Shown: piece by piece, positions 9,892-22,611 of the stretch
Position numbering within the stretch: the first letter of the stretch is position 1
How the letters are laid out: each line of letters opens with the position of its first letter
Assembly: GCA_947624255.1 (NCBI GenBank)
Contig: CANQJO010000004.1
Span: 62,001-126,000, forward strand
DNA: 64,000 nucleotides
DNA from: an uncultured Ruminococcus sp.
Lineage (GTDB): Bacteria > Bacillota > Clostridia > Oscillospirales > Ruminococcaceae
Direction: 5' to 3'
The notes under the pieces: model-generated
Seen by the model: the letters and a program-made list of their open reading frames with translations, nothing else
Databases searched by the model: none
Told to the model about the DNA's origin: nothing
Made by a program: the position numbers and the translations under genes

Positions 9892-11268
9892 TCAGTCCTG
9901 ACTGTCATAATATTTGACAAGATATTCCTCTCTGATACGGCGAAGCTCACTTCTTGGCAGGAGTTTAATAAGATCCCAGCCGATCGAAAGAGTCTCCTCG
10001 ATGCTGCGATTGTTTTCAAATCCCTGAGAAACATAGCGCCTTTCAAATTCATCGGCAAATTTAGCATAAATAAGATCGGTGGGAGTAAGCGCTGCCTCAC
10101 CAAGAACGACCATAAGCTCTTTTGCATCCTTGCCTCGTGCATATGCAGAGAAAAGCTGATTCATTGTATCCGAGTGGTCGGAACGTGTTTTTCCCTCACC
10201 AATACCTTTGTCTTTCAGACGTGAAAGCGACGGAAGAACATCTATAGGAGGATTTATCCCCTTGCGGTAAAGCTCTCTCGAAAGAATTATCTGTCCCTCT
10301 GTAATGTATCCTGTAAGGTCAGGTATCGGGTGAGTTTTATCGTCCTCCGGCATGGTGAGTATCGGTATCATGGTGATACTTCCCTCTTTGCCGTCCTGAC
10401 GGCCTGCACGCTCGTAGATAGATGCAAGATCCGTGTACATATATCCGGGATATCCTCGTCTTCCGGGGACTTCCTTTCTCGCAGCAGATACCTCACGAAG
10501 CGCATCGGCATAGTTGGTGATATCCGTGAGGATTACCAGTACGTGCATTCCTTTTTCAAATGCAAGGTATTCAGCGGCAGTCAAAGCCATTTTTGGTGTT
10601 GCAAGACGCTCTATCGCTGAATCATTCGCAAGGTTCACAAAGAGTACCGTTCTGTTCAGCGCACCTGTTGACCGAAAGCTGTTTACAAAATATTCTGATT
10701 CTTCAAATGTGATTCCCATTGCGGCAAATACAACGGCAAACTGCTCGTCCTTGCCCAGAACCTTTGCCTGACGTGCTATCTGTGCCGCAAGCTGTGCATG
10801 AGGAAGTCCGCTCGCAGAAAAGATCGGCAATTTCTGACCTCTTACAAGAGTATTCAGTCCGTCGATAGCCGAAACTCCCGTCTGGATAAATTCCTGCGGA
10901 TATTTTCTTGCAACGGGATTCATAGGAAGTCCGTTGACATCAAGGCGCATATCCGGGATTATCTCCGGACCGTCATCAATAGGTCTTCCCATGCCGTCAA
11001 AAACACGTCCGAGCATATCCTCAGATACGCCGAGTTCCATCTGATGCCCCGAAAAGACAACACTGCTGTCCTTGAGATTTATACCTGCAGCATTTTCAAA
11101 GAGCTGAACAAGCGCATTAGTTCCGTCAATTTCAAGTACACGGCAGCGGCGGCGTTCGCCGTTTGTAAGCCTTATTTCAGCAAGCTCACCGTATGAGACA
11201 TTCTCCACGTCCTTTACAAGCAGCAGAGGACCTGCCGCTTCTTCGATAGTTCTGTATTCTCTTGGCAT
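9892..11268 (-). CDS. ntpB: V/A-type ATP synthase subunit B
   Basis: [32 protein letters not shown]...[18 protein letters not shown]; 458 aa. Confidence 0.97.
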   Translation of the reverse strand: MPREYRTIEEAAGPLLLVKDVENVSYGELAEIRLTNGERRRCRVLEIDGTNALVQLFENAAGINLKDSSVVFSGHQMELGVSEDMLGRVFDGMGRPIDDGPEIIPDMRLDVNGLPMNPVARKYPQEFIQTGVSAIDGLNTLVRGQKLPIFSASGLPHAQLAAQIARQAKVLGKDEQFAVVFAAMGITFEESEYFVNSFRSTGALNRTVLFVNLANDSAIERLATPKMALTAAEYLAFEKGMHVLVILTDITNYADALREVSAARKEVPGRRGYPGYMYTDLASIYERAGRQDGKEGSITMIPILTMPEDDKTHPIPDLTGYITEGQIILSRELYRKGINPPIDVLPSLSRLKDKGIGEGKTRSDHSDTMNQLFSAYARGKDAKELMVVLGEAALTPTDLIYAKFADEFERRYVSQGFENNRSIEETLSIGWDLIKLLPRSELRRIREEYLVKYYDSQD

Positions 11269-13037
11269 CAGTCCTGCTCCTTTCTAAGCAGCTTGTCGAT
11301 CTCAGCCGAGATCTCAACAGACAGCTTTCCGAACTCGTCATCAGTATTTTTTTCTTCGATATATTTGAATCTTCCTATCCGCTCTCTTACGGGAAGTCCG
11401 GCGATCTCCTCTATATCAGCACCCTTTTTCAGAGCATCGGCTGCCTCATCGTTAAAGCTGAGGATCAGCTTCATCATATAAAGCTGTTTTTTCAGACCGG
11501 TATAGGTGTCGACCTCGTGGAACGCAAGCTGATGCAGGAAATCCTCACGGATAGAGCGTGCTGTTTCCATTTTCAGTCTGTCTCCGGCTGAAAGCGCATC
11601 CATACCGATGAGTTTTACGATCTCTTTCAGTTCAGCCTCATCGTGGAGTATCTCCATGAAACGGGCACGATATTTCATCCAATCGGCAGATACGTTATTG
11701 TTGTACCAATCAGAAAGTGAATCAGCATAGAGCGAATAGCTCGTCAGCCAGTTTATTGCCGGGAAGTGACGCTGATATGCAAGGTTGGAGTCGAGTCCCC
11801 AGAAGACCTTTACTATTCGCAGAGTTGCCTGTGAAACAGGCTCTGAGATATCGCCTCCGGGAGGTGATACAGCTCCTATAACAGAAAGCGCACCCTCTCT
11901 GCCCTGACTGCCGTTTGAGATAACACGTCCGGCACGCTCATAGAACTGAGCAAGACGGCTTCCCAGATAAGCAGGATATCCCTCATCACCGGGCATCTCT
12001 TCAAGACGGCCTGACATCTCACGAAGAGCCTCTGCCCAACGTGAAGTAGAATCCGCCATAAGAGCAACGGAGTATCCCATATCACGGTAATATTCGGCTA
12101 TCGTAATTCCTGTATAGACTGATGCCTCACGGGCAGCAACAGGCATATCGGAGGTATTTGCGATAAGCACTGTACGCTCCATGAGTGACTTGCCCGTATT
12201 CGGATCAATAAGCTCCGGGAACTCGTTCAGAACATCGGTCATTTCGTTGCCACGCTCTCCGCAGCCGATATAAACGATGATATCGGCATCAGCCCACTTG
12301 GCAAGCTGATGCTGGGTAACGGTCTTTCCGCTGCCGAAAGGACCGGGGATAGCCGCAACTCCGCCTTTGGCGATCGGGAAAAGACAATCCACAACTCGCT
12401 GACCTGTTACAAGAGGCATATCGGGTGACAGCTTCTTCTTGTACGGTCTGCCTCGGCGGACAGGCCATTTTTGTATGAGAGTAAGCTCCCTGTCGCCCTT
12501 TTCGGTCTCTACAACGCAGACCGTTTCATCAGCAAGGAACTCTCCCTCGCTGATTTTCTTTACAGTACCCTCAACACCGTTAGGTACCATGATCTTGTGG
12601 CTTACAATGTCGGTTTCAGGGACTGTTCCGATTATATCGCCTCCTGTGACCTTATCTCCGACCTTTATTTCAGGAGTAAATTTCCACTTGATATCTCTCT
12701 TCAGCGAGGGAACATCTGCTCCTCGCCGGAGGTTATTTCCGTAAATTTTTCTTAAATCGTCAAGCGGACGCTGTATTCCGTCAAAAATGCTGCCTATCAG
12801 TCCGGGGCCAAGCTCAACGCTCATAGGCTCGCCGGTAGATTGAACGCTTTCACCTGTGCCAAGACCTGATGTTTCCTCATAGACCTGTATAGATGCTCTG
12901 TCGCCGTGCATTTCGATGATCTCGCCGATAAGACGTTTTTCGCTTACACGTACAACGTCAAACATATTTGCATCTCTCATTCCCTCGGCAACAACGAGCG
13001 GTCCTGAGATCTTAACTATTGTACCTTTGCTGTTCAT
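11268..13037 (-). CDS. ntpA: V/A-type ATP synthase catalytic subunit A
   Basis: Walker [18 protein letters not shown]; 589 aa. Confidence 0.98.
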   Translation of the reverse strand: MNSKGTIVKISGPLVVAEGMRDANMFDVVRVSEKRLIGEIIEMHGDRASIQVYEETSGLGTGESVQSTGEPMSVELGPGLIGSIFDGIQRPLDDLRKIYGNNLRRGADVPSLKRDIKWKFTPEIKVGDKVTGGDIIGTVPETDIVSHKIMVPNGVEGTVKKISEGEFLADETVCVVETEKGDRELTLIQKWPVRRGRPYKKKLSPDMPLVTGQRVVDCLFPIAKGGVAAIPGPFGSGKTVTQHQLAKWADADIIVYIGCGERGNEMTDVLNEFPELIDPNTGKSLMERTVLIANTSDMPVAAREASVYTGITIAEYYRDMGYSVALMADSTSRWAEALREMSGRLEEMPGDEGYPAYLGSRLAQFYERAGRVISNGSQGREGALSVIGAVSPPGGDISEPVSQATLRIVKVFWGLDSNLAYQRHFPAINWLTSYSLYADSLSDWYNNNVSADWMKYRARFMEILHDEAELKEIVKLIGMDALSAGDRLKMETARSIREDFLHQLAFHEVDTYTGLKKQLYMMKLILSFNDEAADALKKGADIEEIAGLPVRERIGRFKYIEEKNTDDEFGKLSVEISAEIDKLLRKEQD

Positions 13038-13058
13038 TGCAAATGATCCGCCTCTTTC

Positions 13059-13370
13059 CTAATTCAGTATATCTGAGCCTACTGCTTTTTCCACTGCCTC
13101 ATGCAGAGATCTCATTCCGTCACCAGTATTTCCCTCAACGGCAGGTATAAGCACTATCGCCGGAAGCCGGCTGCTCCTGTATTTGCTGATAGTATCTTCT
13201 GCAAGAGCAGCCGCCGGCTCGGTGATGTATATAACTGCAAAATCACCTGATGCAAGCCTTGTAATAAGTTTTTTGATCTTTTCACCGTCAGTCTCACAGA
13301 AAACAGAAAGCCCTAATGCTGCAAAACCTAAAACACCGGCACTGTCTCCTATTACCGCAGCCTTATACAT
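13059..13370 (-). CDS. ntpF: V/A-type ATP synthase subunit F
   Basis: MYKAAVIGDSAGVLGFAALGLSVF...; position in operon. Confidence 0.9.
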   Translation of the reverse strand: MYKAAVIGDSAGVLGFAALGLSVFCETDGEKIKKLITRLASGDFAVIYITEPAAALAEDTISKYRSSRLPAIVLIPAVEGNTGDGMRSLHEAVEKAVGSDILN

Positions 13371-14298
13371 AGAGTTTTCTCATCCTTTCCATAACAGTCT
13401 CCCTGTCGGCGCCGCACTCCTGACAGACCGTGATTATTCGGAGGTTTTTCAGCTCCGCCTCTTTTGCTATATAATATGCCGCAAGAGGTTCAACACCAAA
13501 CGCCTGCATACGTGCGCTTTCAGCGTGCTCCATTATTACGTCATCACACCATTTTTCAAACTGAGCCGGAGACTCTTTCAGAATTGCAGCCGCATCTTTA
13601 TATGACGTTGATTCAAGAAAAGCCATGAGACTTTCCACACCGCCCATAGCTGCCCGTATGAGTGATTCCTTATCAAGCTCACGGCTGCCGCAGACAGCGA
13701 TCTCCATAAACTGACGTGGTTTTCCCATAAGAGCGCATCTGTATGCTGTTTTGATATCGGCACAAACTGTCGTAAGCTGCGCATACTTCTGCATGAAAGC
13801 CCCGCCGAAAGAATCGGAGTCTCTCTGTATTGCGGCAAGTGCTGATGAATCTATCAGCGAATCCGAAAGCTGTCCGTCCATAGTCCTTGTGAGAAGGTCA
13901 TAAGCCTGTGCAGCCGTTTCTGCCATATATGCAGGAAGACTGTCAAACTCCTTTGAGCTGAGCAGCTTTTTTAGTATACCGCTCTCAATATTTGAGGGAT
14001 ATATATAATATTCATCCGCATCTCTTCCGGAAAACATTGCTTTGAGTCCTGCCTTCAGATCATGGAAATCATTTTTATAGAGGAGTATCGTCAGTTCCCT
14101 GCTGTCGGGAGCATAACTCCTTATCATTTCCCACACATCTTCAAGAGTAGATGCTTCTGCGTTCTTTGAGCCTGCAATAGCTTTCAGTTCGGAAACAGTC
14201 CGGGCATTTATAAGCTGCTCCATATCACTGTGCGTGAGCAGAGAGCTTTCCATCGCCTTTACAGCGGCAACGGCGCTTGCATATTCTGTACTGCTCAT
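13363..14298 (-). CDS. ntpC: V/A-type ATP synthase subunit C
   Basis: V-ATPase C/AC39-like 311 aa; position in operon. Confidence 0.9.
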   Translation of the reverse strand: MSSTEYASAVAAVKAMESSLLTHSDMEQLINARTVSELKAIAGSKNAEASTLEDVWEMIRSYAPDSRELTILLYKNDFHDLKAGLKAMFSGRDADEYYIYPSNIESGILKKLLSSKEFDSLPAYMAETAAQAYDLLTRTMDGQLSDSLIDSSALAAIQRDSDSFGGAFMQKYAQLTTVCADIKTAYRCALMGKPRQFMEIAVCGSRELDKESLIRAAMGGVESLMAFLESTSYKDAAAILKESPAQFEKWCDDVIMEHAESARMQAFGVEPLAAYYIAKEAELKNLRIITVCQECGADRETVMERMRKLYV

Positions 14299-14306
14299 TA
14301 TATCAC

Positions 14307-14900
14307 CTACCCGAACAATTCCTTAGCGGCAGTATCTCGCACGCTGTCTCTTTCGGAATCTATTATTGACCTGAAGCTGCAATTCTCGGAAATGCTTCCA
14401 TAAGTCAATATAAAGCCGTCTTCTATAGGAGCTTCTTCTCCGGATACAGTCACTGCTCCGCCTTTTTTCTCAGCAAGAAGACTTATCTTCTTCTCAAAGT
14501 CATCGGGAAGTCTCCTCAGATCCTTTTCTCCGAGAGAGATGACTCCGCTGCCTTTTTGAAGATTTTTCTCTATAAGCCCTGACAGCAGATCAAAATATTC
14601 CTTATCGGGAAGCGATCTCAGCTTAGCAAGAGCTTTCTCTACCGCAAGATCTATCTGCTCGACCTTGAAAGCAAGTATTTTTCTTTTCATTTCAGCATCT
14701 GCGGAAAAACAGGCATTCTCAAAATCACGTGCATTGCGCACTGCTGCACGCTTCATGTGATCGGAATATGCTTTTTCTGCTTTTGCAGCGGCATCGTCCT
14801 GTATCTCCCTGACTTTATTCTCTGCCGCTTTCATTATTCCGGCTTCCTGTTCTTTCTGCTGCCGATCAATAATATTCAGTATTTCGTCAAGTCCGGACAT
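14307..14900 (-). CDS. ntpE: V/A-type ATP synthase subunit E
   Basis: Start at MSGLDEILNIIDRQQKEQEAGIMKAAENKVREIQDDA; long charged helix then globular domain; the upstream extension in the ORF track overlaps subunit K. Confidence 0.88.
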   Translation of the reverse strand: MSGLDEILNIIDRQQKEQEAGIMKAAENKVREIQDDAAAKAEKAYSDHMKRAAVRNARDFENACFSADAEMKRKILAFKVEQIDLAVEKALAKLRSLPDKEYFDLLSGLIEKNLQKGSGVISLGEKDLRRLPDDFEKKISLLAEKKGGAVTVSGEEAPIEDGFILTYGSISENCSFRSIIDSERDSVRDTAAKELFG

Positions 14901-14919
14901 ATCGTCGCCTCCCTGTTTC

Positions 14920-17371
<2,452 letters not shown>

Positions 17372-17404
17372 ACTCCCGTTAAAAATAACCGATATTCTGC
17401 TAAA

Positions 17405-17713
17405 TCAGAAATATGTGCTGATTATCGCATCGGCAGCCTTATCCATATTTTTTGCGGCTTTTTCAGCGATGATCTTAAGCTCCCTCTGACAATCCTCCTC
17501 AGCCTTTGAAGTATACTCAACAAGCTTAGCATCATAATCAGATCTCATTTTACCGGATTCAGCAGTTGCCTCACTTATCTTTTTCTGGATCGCCAGCGAA
17601 GAATCTCCCTTTGCCTTGTTTATCATATCCTCGCTCCGCTGTCTTGCCTGAGCATTTTTCTTGTTTGATTCAGCCTCAGCGGCAAGGATCTTCTGAACAG
17701 CCTCAGATGCCAT
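17405..17713 (-). CDS. V/A-type ATP synthase peripheral stalk subunit G/H
   Basis: 102 aa Ala/Lys/Glu-rich coiled coil; first gene of the operon. Confidence 0.85.
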   Translation of the reverse strand: MASEAVQKILAAEAESNKKNAQARQRSEDMINKAKGDSSLAIQKKISEATAESGKMRSDYDAKLVEYTSKAEEDCQRELKIIAEKAAKNMDKAADAIISTYF

Positions 17714-17764
17714 ATCTATCCCCCTTTATCAATTACCGCAGCAGATGCCGCAGCTACAAGATAT

Positions 17765-17793
17765 ATTATACATCAAAAAAAGCTTTTTTTCAA
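17765..17793 (-). promoter_or_regulatory. promoter for the V-ATPase operon (TTGAAA-17-TATAAT)
   Basis: Reverse strand: TTGAAA at 17793-17788, TATAAT at 17770-17765. Confidence 0.7.
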
Positions 17794-17840
17794 TGGTCAG
17801 ATGAAAATTTCTGTGCAAAAAATATCGAATCAAAAGACAA

Positions 17841-17874
17841 GGGAGCTATTCTCTACAGACAGCTCCCTTGCTCC
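17841..17874. terminator. hairpin AAGGGAGCT...AGCTCCCTT, probable terminator of aspS
   Basis: Inverted repeat AAGGGAGCT-ATTCTCTACAGAC-AGCTCCCTT. Confidence 0.65.
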
Positions 17875-17972
17875 TTATAAAAAGGTTTATTCGATTCTTT
17901 TTCTTATTTTAGCATAAAAAGCAGCATATGTCAAGCATTTCTCTTAACATTTAACAATTTGTTCACAAAAAG

Positions 17973-19754
17973 CTATTTCTTTTCTTTCACAGAAACACTT
18001 ATTCCAAGGACATCAAGGTTTGCTTTATCGACCTCTGACGGACATTCAGACATAAGCTCGCTTGCATTCTGCACCTTCGGAAATGCCGTAACATCACGCA
18101 GGCTGTCAGCCTTGCACATTATCATGGCAAGTCGGTCAAGTCCGATACCCATGCCGCCATGCGGAGGCGATGCATACCTGTACGCATCAACGAGGAAACC
18201 GAATTTCGCCTGAATTTCTTCATCAGTCATTCCAAGTGCCTCAAACATTTTCTGCTGTAACTCGGGATCGGTGATACGCATCGAACCGCTCGAAAGCTCT
18301 GTACCGTTCAATACAAGATCCCACGCCTTGGCACGCACACTCTCAGGATTGCTTTCAAGATCATCAATGCATTCCTCCATAGGCATCGTGAATGGATGAT
18401 GTGCTGCGACCCACGTATTGGATTCATCGTCATATTCAAAGAACGGCATCTCGGTGATCCAAAGGAAATTATAGTCATTCTCCGAGATAACTCCGAGCTT
18501 TTTGGCAGCGATAAGTCTCAGTGCTCCCAGTGTGGAAAGAACCGTTTTGGTTTTGTCAGCACAGATCAGCACGAGATCCCCTCTTTGCGCATCAACAGCA
18601 TTACATACGGAGTCAAGATCTCCCTCACCAAGGAATTTTACAAACGAGCAGTTTGGCTGCTCCTCCACCCAGCGAATATAGGCGATACCTTTTGCACCAA
18701 TGCCTTTTGCGTGTTCTGTGAGCTTGTCGATCTCCTTGCGTGTGTAGACCTCTGCGCCGTTCTTTACATTTATGGCACGCACAGTGCCTCCCTCTTCAAC
18801 AGCATTTCTGAATACGGGAAAACCAATGTTTTTCACTGTATCTGTGATATCCTGTATCTCAAAGCCGAATCGTGTATCAGGCTTATCTGTTCCATAGCGG
18901 TTCATTGCGTCGGCAAAGGTAATTCCGGGAAGCGGAAGCTGAACATCAACACCCATGATCTCCTTGAAGACTCTCTGCACAAATCCCTCAACACACTCTT
19001 GAATATCCTCCTCATCGACAAATGACATTTCAAGATCTATCTGCGTAAACTCAGGCTGACGATCGGCACGGAGATCTTCATCACGGAAACATCTTGCAAG
19101 CTGTATGTATCTGTCATATCCTGCTATCATGAGAAGCTGCTTGTATATCTGCGGAGACTGCGGCAGTGCATAGAATTTTCCCTGATGTATCCTTGACGGG
19201 ATAAGATAGTCTCTTGCTCCCTCCGGTGTGGATTTCATCATCATCGGAGTTTCTATTTCAATGAATCCGTTTTCATAGAAATAATCTCTCGTTACCTTCG
19301 CTATCTGATGACGCATAATTATATTCTGCTGAAGCGGTGCTCTTCTGAGGTCAAGATAACGGTACTTAAGGCGAAGCTCCTCATTGACTTTCGTCTCATT
19401 TGTTATTTCAAAAGGAGTGGTCTGCGCCTTTGAAAGTATTCTCAGATCGGTGACAAATATCTCGACATTTCCGGTTTTCAATTTATCATTTTTGCTCTCA
19501 CGCTCACGCACTTCGCCCTTTGCCATGAGAACATACTCACTGCGGCAGGAGGCTGCTTTTTCAAATATCTCAGGCTCTGTCTCGTCATTGAAAAGGAGCT
19601 GAACAACGCCTGTTCTGTCACGGAGTACAATGAAAATAACTCCGCCCTTATTTCTGATCCTTTCAACAAATCCGCCTACTACAGCAATACCTCCGGGCTG
19701 AATGACCTCTCCGCAGTAGTGAGTACGCTTCAAGCCTTTCATATTTTCAGCCAT
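17973..19754 (-). CDS. aspS: aspartyl-tRNA synthetase
   Basis: Start MAENMKGLKRTHYCGEVIQPG; QSPQIYKQLLMIAGYDRY, SGSMRI, PPHGGMGIGLDRLAM. Confidence 0.97.
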   Translation of the reverse strand: MAENMKGLKRTHYCGEVIQPGGIAVVGGFVERIRNKGGVIFIVLRDRTGVVQLLFNDETEPEIFEKAASCRSEYVLMAKGEVRERESKNDKLKTGNVEIFVTDLRILSKAQTTPFEITNETKVNEELRLKYRYLDLRRAPLQQNIIMRHQIAKVTRDYFYENGFIEIETPMMMKSTPEGARDYLIPSRIHQGKFYALPQSPQIYKQLLMIAGYDRYIQLARCFRDEDLRADRQPEFTQIDLEMSFVDEEDIQECVEGFVQRVFKEIMGVDVQLPLPGITFADAMNRYGTDKPDTRFGFEIQDITDTVKNIGFPVFRNAVEEGGTVRAINVKNGAEVYTRKEIDKLTEHAKGIGAKGIAYIRWVEEQPNCSFVKFLGEGDLDSVCNAVDAQRGDLVLICADKTKTVLSTLGALRLIAAKKLGVISENDYNFLWITEMPFFEYDDESNTWVAAHHPFTMPMEECIDDLESNPESVRAKAWDLVLNGTELSSGSMRITDPELQQKMFEALGMTDEEIQAKFGFLVDAYRYASPPHGGMGIGLDRLAMIMCKADSLRDVTAFPKVQNASELMSECPSEVDKANLDVLGISVSVKEKK

Positions 19755-21084
19755 TTGTATTCTCCTTTCCGAATGAATCAACGATCTCCTGCTCCTCGAG
19801 AGCGTTCATCATTTTATCAAAATATGCCGCATCAAAGTTGCCGGTAAACTTATCATCAAGAGCTATCTCTGTCTCATTGCCTGTATCCATATCACGGAGT
19901 CTTGCCTTATTCTCTGACAGCTCGTTATCTCCCAATACCATTGTAAACGATGCTTTGATCTTGTTTGCATATTTCATCTGAGCTTTCAAACCACGTGACA
20001 TAAGGTCAAATTCAGCGTAATAGCCGTATTCTCTGAGATTTGCCGTGAGCTTCATTGCCTTTTCAAGTGCAGCATCTCCCATAGTCGCAAAATAGATATC
20101 GCACGTTTTAGGGACAAGAAAATCGCAGTTCTGTTTCTCCATAACAAGAAGCAGACGCTCGATACCCATTCCGAATCCGAGTGCGGGAACGTGCTGTCCG
20201 CCAAGCTGTTCAATGAGTCCGTCATAGCGTCCTCCGCCGCAGACTGTTCCCTGTGCGCCGATCTCTGTGGTCACAAACTCAAAGACAGTTTTTGTATAGT
20301 AATCAAGACCTCTTACTATCTTAGGGTCCACCTCGTATTCTATTCCGAGTGCCGTCAAATTGCCTTTCAGCTTTTCAAAATGGGTCTTACATTCATCGCA
20401 CAAATAATCAATGATGACAGGAGCATCTTCCGATATTTTCCGACAGATCGGACTTTTGCAGTCCAGTATTCTCATAGGATTCCTTTCAAGACGATCATGA
20501 CACGTTTCACAAAGCTCGTCTTTACGGCTCTCAAAATATGTGCGCAGTGCCCCGTGATATTTTTCACGGCAAACAGGACAGCCTATGGAATTTATTCTGA
20601 GCTTGATATTCTTCAAGCCGAGTCTTGTAAGAATGGTATTTGCAAGAGAGATGACCTCTGCATCAGCCGAGGGCTCGGGACTTCCGGCAAGCTCGCAGCC
20701 GAACTGGTGAAATTCACGCAGTCTGCCCGCCTGCGGACGTTCATGACGGAAACATGAGAGAATATAAAACACTCTCTGCGGAAGAGCCTCATTAAGAAGA
20801 CCATTCTGGAGCATCGCACGTATAGTACCGGCTGTGCCCTCGGGACGCAGCGTAAACTTAGTCTCTTTAGCCATGACCGTGTACATTTCTTTCTGTACTA
20901 CATCGGTAGTTTCACCGACAGAGCGGAGAAAAAGCTCGGTATTTTCAAATGTTGGCACTCTAATCTCGCCGAAACCGAAGCTCTCAGCAGTTTCACGTGC
21001 GATTTTTTCAACAGTGCACCATTTATGAACATTTTTGGGAACAACGTCTTCCGTACCGTTCGGACGTTTTATATCAATAGCCAT
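19747..21084 (-). CDS. hisS: histidyl-tRNA synthetase
   Basis: RPNGTEDVVP, KFTLRPEGTAGTIRA, VRGLDYYTKTVFEF. Confidence 0.97.
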   Translation of the reverse strand: MAIDIKRPNGTEDVVPKNVHKWCTVEKIARETAESFGFGEIRVPTFENTELFLRSVGETTDVVQKEMYTVMAKETKFTLRPEGTAGTIRAMLQNGLLNEALPQRVFYILSCFRHERPQAGRLREFHQFGCELAGSPEPSADAEVISLANTILTRLGLKNIKLRINSIGCPVCREKYHGALRTYFESRKDELCETCHDRLERNPMRILDCKSPICRKISEDAPVIIDYLCDECKTHFEKLKGNLTALGIEYEVDPKIVRGLDYYTKTVFEFVTTEIGAQGTVCGGGRYDGLIEQLGGQHVPALGFGMGIERLLLVMEKQNCDFLVPKTCDIYFATMGDAALEKAMKLTANLREYGYYAEFDLMSRGLKAQMKYANKIKASFTMVLGDNELSENKARLRDMDTGNETEIALDDKFTGNFDAAYFDKMMNALEEQEIVDSFGKENTNG

Positions 21085-21116
21085 AAGATCAGCCTTTCAT
21101 TTTTTTTGGCAAGAAA

Positions 21117-21140
21117 ATTGTCCCTGAAAAGGGACAATTG
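21117..21140 (-). terminator. terminator downstream of mgsA
   Basis: AATTGTCCCT-TTTC-AGGGACAATT then TTCTTG on the minus strand. Confidence 0.75.
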
Positions 21141-21144
21141 AACA

Positions 21145-21546
21145 TCAGATGCTCGGTGTACCGACTTCACGCCAGTCAAGGTCTCCTCTTTCAAGAGCAA
21201 GAATAAGTGCTTCGGCTGTAGCGATATTTGTTGCTACAGGAACATTGTGAACATCACAAAGTCTGAGAAGATTCATTCCGTGAACATCAGTAGCTTTTGG
21301 ATTGATCGGATCTCTGAAAAAAAGGAGCACATCCACCTCGTTGCATGAAAGAAGTGCAAGGATCTGTTCAGCACCGCCCTGACCGCTGAGATATTTCTTA
21401 ATAGGCAGACCGGTCGCTTCACTGACCTGTTTTCCTGTAGTATTGGTAGCTATAAGCGAATGTTTTGACAAAATTCCGCAGTACGCACTGCAAAACTGAA
21501 CCATAAGCTCTTTTTTTGCATCGTGCGCAATAAGGGCAATCTTCAT
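21145..21546 (-). CDS. mgsA: methylglyoxal synthase
   Basis: MKIALIAHDAKKELMVQF...TNTTGKQVSEATGLPIKKYLSGQGGAEQILALL...FFRDPINPKATDVHGMNLLRLCDVHNVPVATNIATAE. Confidence 0.96.
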   Translation of the reverse strand: MKIALIAHDAKKELMVQFCSAYCGILSKHSLIATNTTGKQVSEATGLPIKKYLSGQGGAEQILALLSCNEVDVLLFFRDPINPKATDVHGMNLLRLCDVHNVPVATNIATAEALILALERGDLDWREVGTPSI

Positions 21547-21638
21547 AATTAACTTCCTTTCTCCGTTTTGCGGAATGATCCTCGGAGCGAAAAGCTCCTG
21601 TGACATAATAGTCCGGATCAAAACAGATCAAAATATTA

Positions 21639-22373
21639 TCAGTTATTAAATGTAAGCGGAACAAAATCTCCGTCAAGCCGCTTTGCGATCGCGTCAAATG
21701 CTCTCAGAGCCTCTGAGTCGGTGGGGATAGGATTGCCCTTTCCGGTAGCAACAGTCATCTTGAAATCATCGGGAATAACACCGATAAGCTGGACACCCAC
21801 CTTATCAATGATCTCATCAAGATTTGCAACGAGCGAATCACCTATAACTTTTTTGCTGACCTTGTTGATAATAAGCCGCTGGCTCTTGTTTCCTCTGTTG
21901 TAGAATTCATCCGACATAAGGCTTGCATCACGGATGCAGACCTGATCCGGAGTTGATACGACAAGGATAAGGTTAGCCTGTTCAACGATATCAAATACAT
22001 GAGAGTTGATTCCTGCTCCGGTGTCGATTATTATGTACTCGAAGTACTTTTTGATCGAACGGCAGATATCAACGATCTGTTCGGCAGTAACAGAGGTGAG
22101 CGTTTTGGGCGCACTGAGAAGATTAAGGTTACTTGCCATAGGAACATGAGAAACCGCCTCAAGAACCTTCTTTTTGCCGCTGAGAACATCTCCGAGATCA
22201 CACTGGATACTGTTTTCCATACCAAACATGATATCGAGGCATCTCAGACCGAAGTCAAGCTCAATGATAAGAGTTCTGTGTCCCTGTTTTGCAAGGGTAT
22301 AGCCCAGACCGGCACATATAGTTGATTTTCCTGTACCGCCTTTTCCTGATGTAACAGCAATTATTTTCGACAT
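21639..22373 (-). CDS. minD: septum site-determining protein MinD
   Basis: MSKIIAVTSGKGGTGKSTICAGLGYTLAKQGHRTLIIELDFGLRCLDIMFG. Confidence 0.93.
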   Translation of the reverse strand: MSKIIAVTSGKGGTGKSTICAGLGYTLAKQGHRTLIIELDFGLRCLDIMFGMENSIQCDLGDVLSGKKKVLEAVSHVPMASNLNLLSAPKTLTSVTAEQIVDICRSIKKYFEYIIIDTGAGINSHVFDIVEQANLILVVSTPDQVCIRDASLMSDEFYNRGNKSQRLIINKVSKKVIGDSLVANLDEIIDKVGVQLIGVIPDDFKMTVATGKGNPIPTDSEALRAFDAIAKRLDGDFVPLTFNN

Positions 22374-22468
22374 TTTATTTCCTTTCCGATATCCTAAAGC
22401 CCGAGCAGCCGATCAAGCTGCGGAGGTCATCGGACTCTTAATTGATCGTAATATAATCTTTAATATAT

Positions 22469-22497
22469 AGTATAACACAAATTCCGTCCAATGTCAA
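22469..22497 (-). promoter_or_regulatory. promoter for minD-mgsA (TTGACA-17-TATACT)
   Basis: Reverse strand: TTGACA 22497-22492, TATACT 22474-22469. Confidence 0.7.
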
Positions 22498-22611
22498 AGG
22501 TGTTTTTTGTACAAAAAATAAAATTGTGCAATCTAATGCTTTTTAATACAGATTATTGTATATATCTCACAAAACATATTGTAAATTTTTCAAGCAGCAA
22601 AGTCAAAACAA

